In this document: one piece after another, positions 60,418 through 64,000 of the stretch
Position numbering within the stretch: the stretch's first letter is position 1
Layout: the number at the start of each line of letters is the position of its first letter
Assembly: GCA_035937795.1 (NCBI GenBank)
Contig: DASZHO010000062.1
Location: 14,964 to 78,963 of the forward strand
Length of the DNA stretch: 64,000 nt
Direction of reading: 5' to 3'
DNA from: JAMQPK01 sp035937795
GTDB lineage: Bacteria > Acidobacteriota > Vicinamibacteria > Vicinamibacterales > JAMQPK01
The notes under the pieces: model-generated
Seen by the model: the letters and a program-made list of their open reading frames with translations, nothing else
Told to the model about the DNA's origin: nothing
Databases searched by the model: none
Made by a program: the position numbers and the translations under genes

Positions 60418-62421
60418 CTACGCGGCCGGCTGATCGAGGTCGTACTTCCGCAGCCGGCCGTACAGCTGGGTGCGCGTCAGACCGAGGCGTTTGGCCGCCT
60501 TCGACTTGTTCCCGCGGCACTCGCGCATCACGGATTCGATGGTTTCCCGCTCGACGGCATTCAGGTCGGTGGTCGCCGCCTGCACCGGCCGCGGCGGCGT
60601 GTAGAGCGACAGGTGCTGCGTGCTGATCAGCCCGCCCTCGCACAGAATCGCGGCGCGCTCGAGCGCGTTGCGCAGCTCCCGAACGTTCCCCGGCCAGTCG
60701 TGCTGCAGCAGCGTCTCTCTCGCGTCGCGTGTCAAGCCGGCAGGCGGACGTCCGAACGACTTCGCGATCTCGTGGAGGAACGCATCGCTGAGCAGTACGA
60801 TGTCGCTCTTGCGTTCGCGAAGCGGCGCCAGGCGGATGTCGAACACCTGCAGCCGGTAGAAGAGATCCTCACGAAAATCGCCGCGCTCGACCGCTTTTCT
60901 CAGATCGCGGTTGCTCGCCGCAATGATCCGGACGTTGGCCTTGAGCACGCGAGTCCCGCCGAGCCGCGAAAACTCCCGCTCCTGCAACACGCGCAGGAAC
61001 TTGGCCTGCGCCGACGGGCTCATCTCGCTCACCTCGTCGAGGAACAGCACACCGCCGGCCGCGAGCTCGATCTGTCCCGGCTTGGACTGCTGCGCGCCGG
61101 TGAACGCGCCCCTCTCGTACCCGAACAGCTCTGATTCGAGCAGCTGCTCCGGCAGCGCGGCACAGTTCAGCGCGATGAACGGTCCGCTCTTTCGGGCGGA
61201 CGCGCGATGGATGAAGCGCGCGACGACTTCCTTACCGGTACCCGATTCACCGGTCAGGAGCACCGTCGTCTCGGTTTCCGCTACCTGCGTGGCCTTCTTC
61301 AGCGTATCGATCCATTCGACGGACTGTCCCACGACGCGCGCGGGGCCGGTCTTCGATTCCAACTCCTCGACGAGCGACTGCACTCGCGATTCGAGCCGTT
61401 CGGCGCGAGTGTGCGCTTCCGCCACCTGACGCGCGGCGGCGGCCAGCTGCTCGTGCGACACCGCCAGCGCGACGTGATCGGCGATCCGGCGTGCGACCGG
61501 CACGTCCTCTGGCCCGAACGCATGTGTGCGCTTCGACCAGAAGATGAGTCCCATCTCCTGGTCGCGCGCCCGGGTGAGCACGACGAGGGATGAACGATAT
61601 CCGGCCGCGACGAGGCGCTCCCGGAGATCGGCCGGCTCGACGATCGGCAAGGTCGCCGTCGTGAAGTCGTCGATGATCGCGAAGCCGTCCTTCGGCCTGG
61701 CGTCGCTGGTCTTGATGAGTCGAGCCACCTCGGGGAATCCATCGGAAGACGCAACCTCGATCAGGATCTGCCCGCGATCCTCGAACATCATCGTCAACAG
61801 ATCGTGCGGCACCACTTTGTTCGCGATCTCGGAGACCTGCGGAAAGACGGTGCGGATGTCGAGGACGCCGGCGATCGTGCGCAGCAACTCCACCGAGTTT
61901 TCGACGCTCGCCGCGCGCGCGCGATCGACTGCGGCGTGGCGCGCGGCTTCCGCGAGCCGCTGGTGCGCCAGTCCAACGGCGACGTAGCCCGCCAGACGCT
62001 GCACCAGGGCAAGATCCTGCGGCGAGTACGCGTGCGGCCGCCGCGAAAACAGCGCGAGCACGCCGACAACCGAGCCGCCGATGAGGACGGGCGCGCACAC
62101 GCCCGATCGAAGGCCCCGCTCGGGCCCGGGCACCGCGTCGACGAGCTTGGCTGTAATAGGTTCCCGCAGGACCCCGTGATCCGCACCGCACACGAGCTCA
62201 GGGGCACCTTCGCGCGTGCTTGCATACAAGCGGTACTGTTTTCCGTCTTCGGTGGCGAGCGCCAGGTTGGCTTCGTCGTGGGGCACGATCCGCGAGGCGA
62301 CCGCACTGAGCTGCTGAAACACCTCACGGATGTCGAGCGCACCCGCAAGCGCGGGCAATAAGGCGTGGAATGCGTCCAGTTGCGTGAGGTCTCCCGTCGC
62401 CGGCTCGGTCATCGTGGCCAT
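60418..62421 (-). CDS. Sigma-54-dependent transcriptional activator, GAF-GAF-AAA+-Fis
   Basis: A 667-residue enhancer-binding protein. Two GAF domains (about 30-170 and 190-340) are followed by an AAA+ domain with Walker A GESGTGKE (near 390), the sigma-54 contact GAFTGAQ (near 435) and Walker B VLFLDEVSEM. A Fis-type helix-turn-helix follows (SKAAKRLGLTRTQLYGRLRKYDL) at 635-660. It is an NtrC-class regulator that senses a small ligand by GAF, with no receiver domain. AGGAA six bases upstream supports ATG 62421. Its targets are not evident; no TGGCAC-N5-TTGC site was found nearby. Confidence 0.93.
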   Translation of the reverse strand: MATMTEPATGDLTQLDAFHALLPALAGALDIREVFQQLSAVASRIVPHDEANLALATEDGKQYRLYASTREGAPELVCGADHGVLREPITAKLVDAVPGPERGLRSGVCAPVLIGGSVVGVLALFSRRPHAYSPQDLALVQRLAGYVAVGLAHQRLAEAARHAAVDRARAASVENSVELLRTIAGVLDIRTVFPQVSEIANKVVPHDLLTMMFEDRGQILIEVASSDGFPEVARLIKTSDARPKDGFAIIDDFTTATLPIVEPADLRERLVAAGYRSSLVVLTRARDQEMGLIFWSKRTHAFGPEDVPVARRIADHVALAVSHEQLAAAARQVAEAHTRAERLESRVQSLVEELESKTGPARVVGQSVEWIDTLKKATQVAETETTVLLTGESGTGKEVVARFIHRASARKSGPFIALNCAALPEQLLESELFGYERGAFTGAQQSKPGQIELAAGGVLFLDEVSEMSPSAQAKFLRVLQEREFSRLGGTRVLKANVRIIAASNRDLRKAVERGDFREDLFYRLQVFDIRLAPLRERKSDIVLLSDAFLHEIAKSFGRPPAGLTRDARETLLQHDWPGNVRELRNALERAAILCEGGLISTQHLSLYTPPRPVQAATTDLNAVERETIESVMRECRGNKSKAAKRLGLTRTQLYGRLRKYDLDQPAA

Positions 62422-62475
62422 GATGGTTCCTCGCTCCTTAGACGGTCGTATCTCGGAAAAGGATCCCTAAGGCCC

Positions 62476-62499
62476 CTGAACCGGGATCGGGAGGTTCAG
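62476..62499. promoter_or_regulatory. Inverted repeat between pirin and sigma-54 activator genes
   Basis: Arms CTGAACC and GGTTCAG with a 10-bp spacer lie 36 bp after the pirin stop (minus strand) and 55 bp upstream of the activator ATG. It may terminate the pirin unit or be an operator of the activator gene. Confidence 0.35.
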
Positions 62500-62534
62500 C
62501 CGAGGCCACGTCGAAAACCTGGTCGGTTGGACGT

Positions 62535-63389
62535 TCAGAGCCGGCCTTCGTTCTGTAGCCGGTGCTCGATCTCATCGAGCCGCCGCTCAGCGGCCCGAAG
62601 CGCCGCGTGGCTGCTGTGCACGGAATACTGCCCGAGCACGAGGTTGTGGGCGTGCGGAGCCGCCGACCCAAGCACGAACTCCGTATCCGCCTCCGCATGG
62701 AAGTCGATCGCGTCGTGCGAAGGCTCGAAGATCGCAAGCTCGCCGGCTTCCACAGTCTCAGGGACACGAAGGCGCCCCGTGCCCGGCGAGACCCAGCCAA
62801 CCGTGTGGTCGATGGCCGGTTGATAACGCCAGGACTCGCCGGCCCGCAAGCGCACAGCCAGGTAGTTCAGCGAGGCCGGAGCATGGAGCGAGCTCGTCGC
62901 CCCGCCGTGTGTCCCCAATAGGACACGCGCCGGACCGTCGCACGCGACGGCGTCGGGCGCCAGGTAGACGTTTTCCACAGCTCCGAGCTCCTGATCGGGC
63001 GGCAAGGCGAGCCAGAGCTGGAAACCACGGGCACGGCCAGTGTCACCGGCTCCCCCACCGTGCCACGCTCCGTGAGCCGCCTTGAACCATTCGACCCCAC
63101 CCGCCAGCAGCAGGCCGGTGGCTCCTGTCGAATCTTCATAACGAACGTTTCCCTCGAACAGGTACGACACGGTCGCGATGCCCGAGTGCGGGTGCAGTCC
63201 CATCCCCGAAGACGCCCCTTTCAGATCGAAGAGATCCAGGAAGACGAACGGCTTCAGCACCTGGCCGAGGTCACCGGGGCTCATCAGCCGCGTGACTGGA
63301 CCGTGTTTGATGCCTCGGGTTCGACGGACGATTTTCCGCGGCCGCGCCTGGACCGACGTGGGTGATGTCAACGAGCGAACTTCAGTCAT
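62535..63389 (-). CDS. Pirin family protein
   Basis: A 284-residue bicupin. The metal-site motif MGLHPHSGIATVSYLFEG lies near residue 63, with the tail of the family GGVEWFKAAHGAWHGGG. Pirins are iron-binding, redox-sensitive proteins, some with quercetinase activity. ATG 63389 overlaps the DoxX stop by 4 bp, so pirin is co-expressed with the DoxX gene and the MarR gene. This trio is a common stress or redox-response unit. Confidence 0.92.
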   Translation of the reverse strand: MTEVRSLTSPTSVQARPRKIVRRTRGIKHGPVTRLMSPGDLGQVLKPFVFLDLFDLKGASSGMGLHPHSGIATVSYLFEGNVRYEDSTGATGLLLAGGVEWFKAAHGAWHGGGAGDTGRARGFQLWLALPPDQELGAVENVYLAPDAVACDGPARVLLGTHGGATSSLHAPASLNYLAVRLRAGESWRYQPAIDHTVGWVSPGTGRLRVPETVEAGELAIFEPSHDAIDFHAEADTEFVLGSAAPHAHNLVLGQYSVHSSHAALRAAERRLDEIEHRLQNEGRL

Positions 63390-63802
63390 TTTGAACTCCC
63401 TTCGAGAGCGGCCAACTGCGAACGCCGTCCCCACACGATCAGCGCGGTCAAGGCGAAGAGCACAAGGGGCGCGGTTGGCGCGGTGTGCAGCACGGCGAGG
63501 TGGGCCACGACGGCTCCAGCCATGACGCAGGCGAGCAACACGGCTCCGAACGCGGTCTTGCCTGGAAGGACGAGCAGGATCGCGCCCAGCACTTCAAGCG
63601 ATCCGGTGACGTACCGGAACCACTGACCGACGCCAACGGCGTCAAAGAGTGCGACCATCTCTGCACTCCCCAGGAGTTTTCCCGACCCGGCGGCAAGGAA
63701 TACGAGTGCCACCAGCACCTGCAGCGTCCAGAGCGCAAGGTTCAAGGTCTTCCCGGGCGTGGCGGTCGCGAGGGGGTGATTAGCTGTCGTGATCGTCGTC
63801 AT
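63386..63802 (-). CDS. DoxX family integral membrane protein
   Basis: A 138-residue four-helix membrane protein (LVALVFLAAGSGKLLG, VTGSLEVLGAILLVLP, VLLACVMAGAVVAHLAVLH, PLVLFALTALIVWGRR) of the DoxX-like class. It is often beside pirin and MarR-type regulators. The start at 63802 overlaps the MarR gene by 23 bp; it overlaps pirin by 4 bp. Role in redox or sulfur metabolism is family-based. Confidence 0.88.
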   Translation of the reverse strand: MTTITTANHPLATATPGKTLNLALWTLQVLVALVFLAAGSGKLLGSAEMVALFDAVGVGQWFRYVTGSLEVLGAILLVLPGKTAFGAVLLACVMAGAVVAHLAVLHTAPTAPLVLFALTALIVWGRRSQLAALEGSSK

Positions 63803-64000
63803 GATTTCTTGTCTCCTGAGTGAGCTGACGCTCGGCCGTCGTGCCGAGTTTTTTCAGCAATGTGGTCAGCGTGCCGCGTTCGGCCTTCGACAGGCCGTGG
63901 GCGGCGCGACCCATGGCGTCTTTGTGCCTTGCGAACACGTCCGTGATGCGCGCTTTCCCGTCGGGTGTGAGATGGACCACGCGCGCGCGCCGGTCGCTTG
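63780..64000 (-). CDS. MarR-family transcriptional regulator (5' part outside window)
   Basis: Only about 73 C-terminal codons are inside: SDRRARVVHLTPDGKARI is the typical wing of MarR, followed by a helix and an Asp/His-rich tail (NHDDDHDS). The N-terminal dimer and recognition helix lie beyond the right edge. It probably controls the DoxX-pirin unit. A short internal start at 63980 is not real. Confidence 0.75.
   Translation of the reverse strand, partial: SDRRARVVHLTPDGKARITDVFARHKDAMGRAAHGLSKAERGTLTTLLKKLGTTAERQLTQETRNHDDDHDS

Noticed and set aside
1..64000. tRNA/rRNA genes, CRISPR arrays, integrase/transposase genes or IS ends.
   Set aside because: None was recognised on either strand; no repeated spacer pattern or transposase motif.

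Overview
The window is GC-rich DNA from a Gram-negative-type bacterium. TonB/carboxypeptidase-regulatory receptor proteins, outer-membrane factors, TAT-exported oxidoreductases, a DUF6807/PmoA-like protein, DUF2089/SHOCT-like pairs and a small helix-turn-helix-like protein of a kind I associate with soil Acidobacteriota together suggest Acidobacteriota (perhaps the Vicinamibacteria side). This is an inference from gene content; no rRNA or other phylogenetic marker lies in the window, and I see no tRNA, CRISPR array or insertion sequence.

Region 1 (1-35866, all on the minus strand) is one very tight block of 17 genes, with gaps from overlaps up to at most 90 bp. It starts (35866 downwards) with a PUFA-synthase-like trio: a protein with two nitronate-monooxygenase-type enoylreductase domains plus KS-AT-ACP, a KR-DH protein, and a KS-AT-DH protein fused to a phosphopantetheinyl transferase. 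A stand-alone ACP and an alkaline-phosphatase-superfamily phosphodiesterase follow. Next come four GT1-type glycosyltransferases and three methyltransferases (SAM class I, FkbM, TylF), with two exported proteins of unknown role among them. The block ends with an alpha/beta hydrolase, a fatty acyl-AMP ligase fused to an ACP, and a fully reducing KS-AT-DH-ER-KR polyketide synthase whose AT carries a methylmalonyl-type signature; this last gene runs off the left edge. Together the genes look able to build a long, probably methyl-branched acyl chain and decorate it with an O-methylated oligosaccharide. The logic resembles mycobacterial FadD/Mas/glycosyltransferase glycolipid loci, but with a PUFA-like second synthase. 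This is the best candidate for an undescribed system in the window.

Region 2 (35867-43433): a hairpin terminator candidate, a 1156-residue exported protein with an acidic/His repeat, a 420-bp divergent control region with tandem ~22-bp operator-like palindromes, then on the plus strand a SurA-like/DsbA-like thioredoxin protein and a second phosphodiesterase-family protein, followed by a minus-strand DUF2089/SHOCT-like regulatory pair.

Region 3 (43434-57697, minus strand): an MBL-fold hydrolase, an NHLP-clan (Os1348-like) small protein, a secreted carboxypeptidase-regulatory-like protein, a nucleotide-sugar dehydrogenase and a TonB-receptor-like outer-membrane protein. Then an operon of lysylphosphatidylglycerol-synthase-type membrane protein, hypothetical exported protein, GT2, ChbG/HpnK-type deacetylase and GT39 (polyprenyl-linked sugar chemistry), and a Gfo/Idh/MocA oxidoreductase with a DUF6807 protein. 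Two copies of a 110-bp structured element (49172-49281 and 57466-57575) lie about 50 bp upstream of the TonB-receptor-like gene and the DUF6807 gene; they share two hairpins, with one compensatory base-pair change.

Region 4 (57698-64000): an outer-membrane barrel protein, an orphan NodT-type outer-membrane factor with a shortened first repeat, a degenerate receiver-domain protein and a 70-residue protein on the plus strand. On the minus strand are a GAF-GAF sigma-54 activator, a pirin, a DoxX-family protein and the 3' part of a MarR regulator cut by the window edge.
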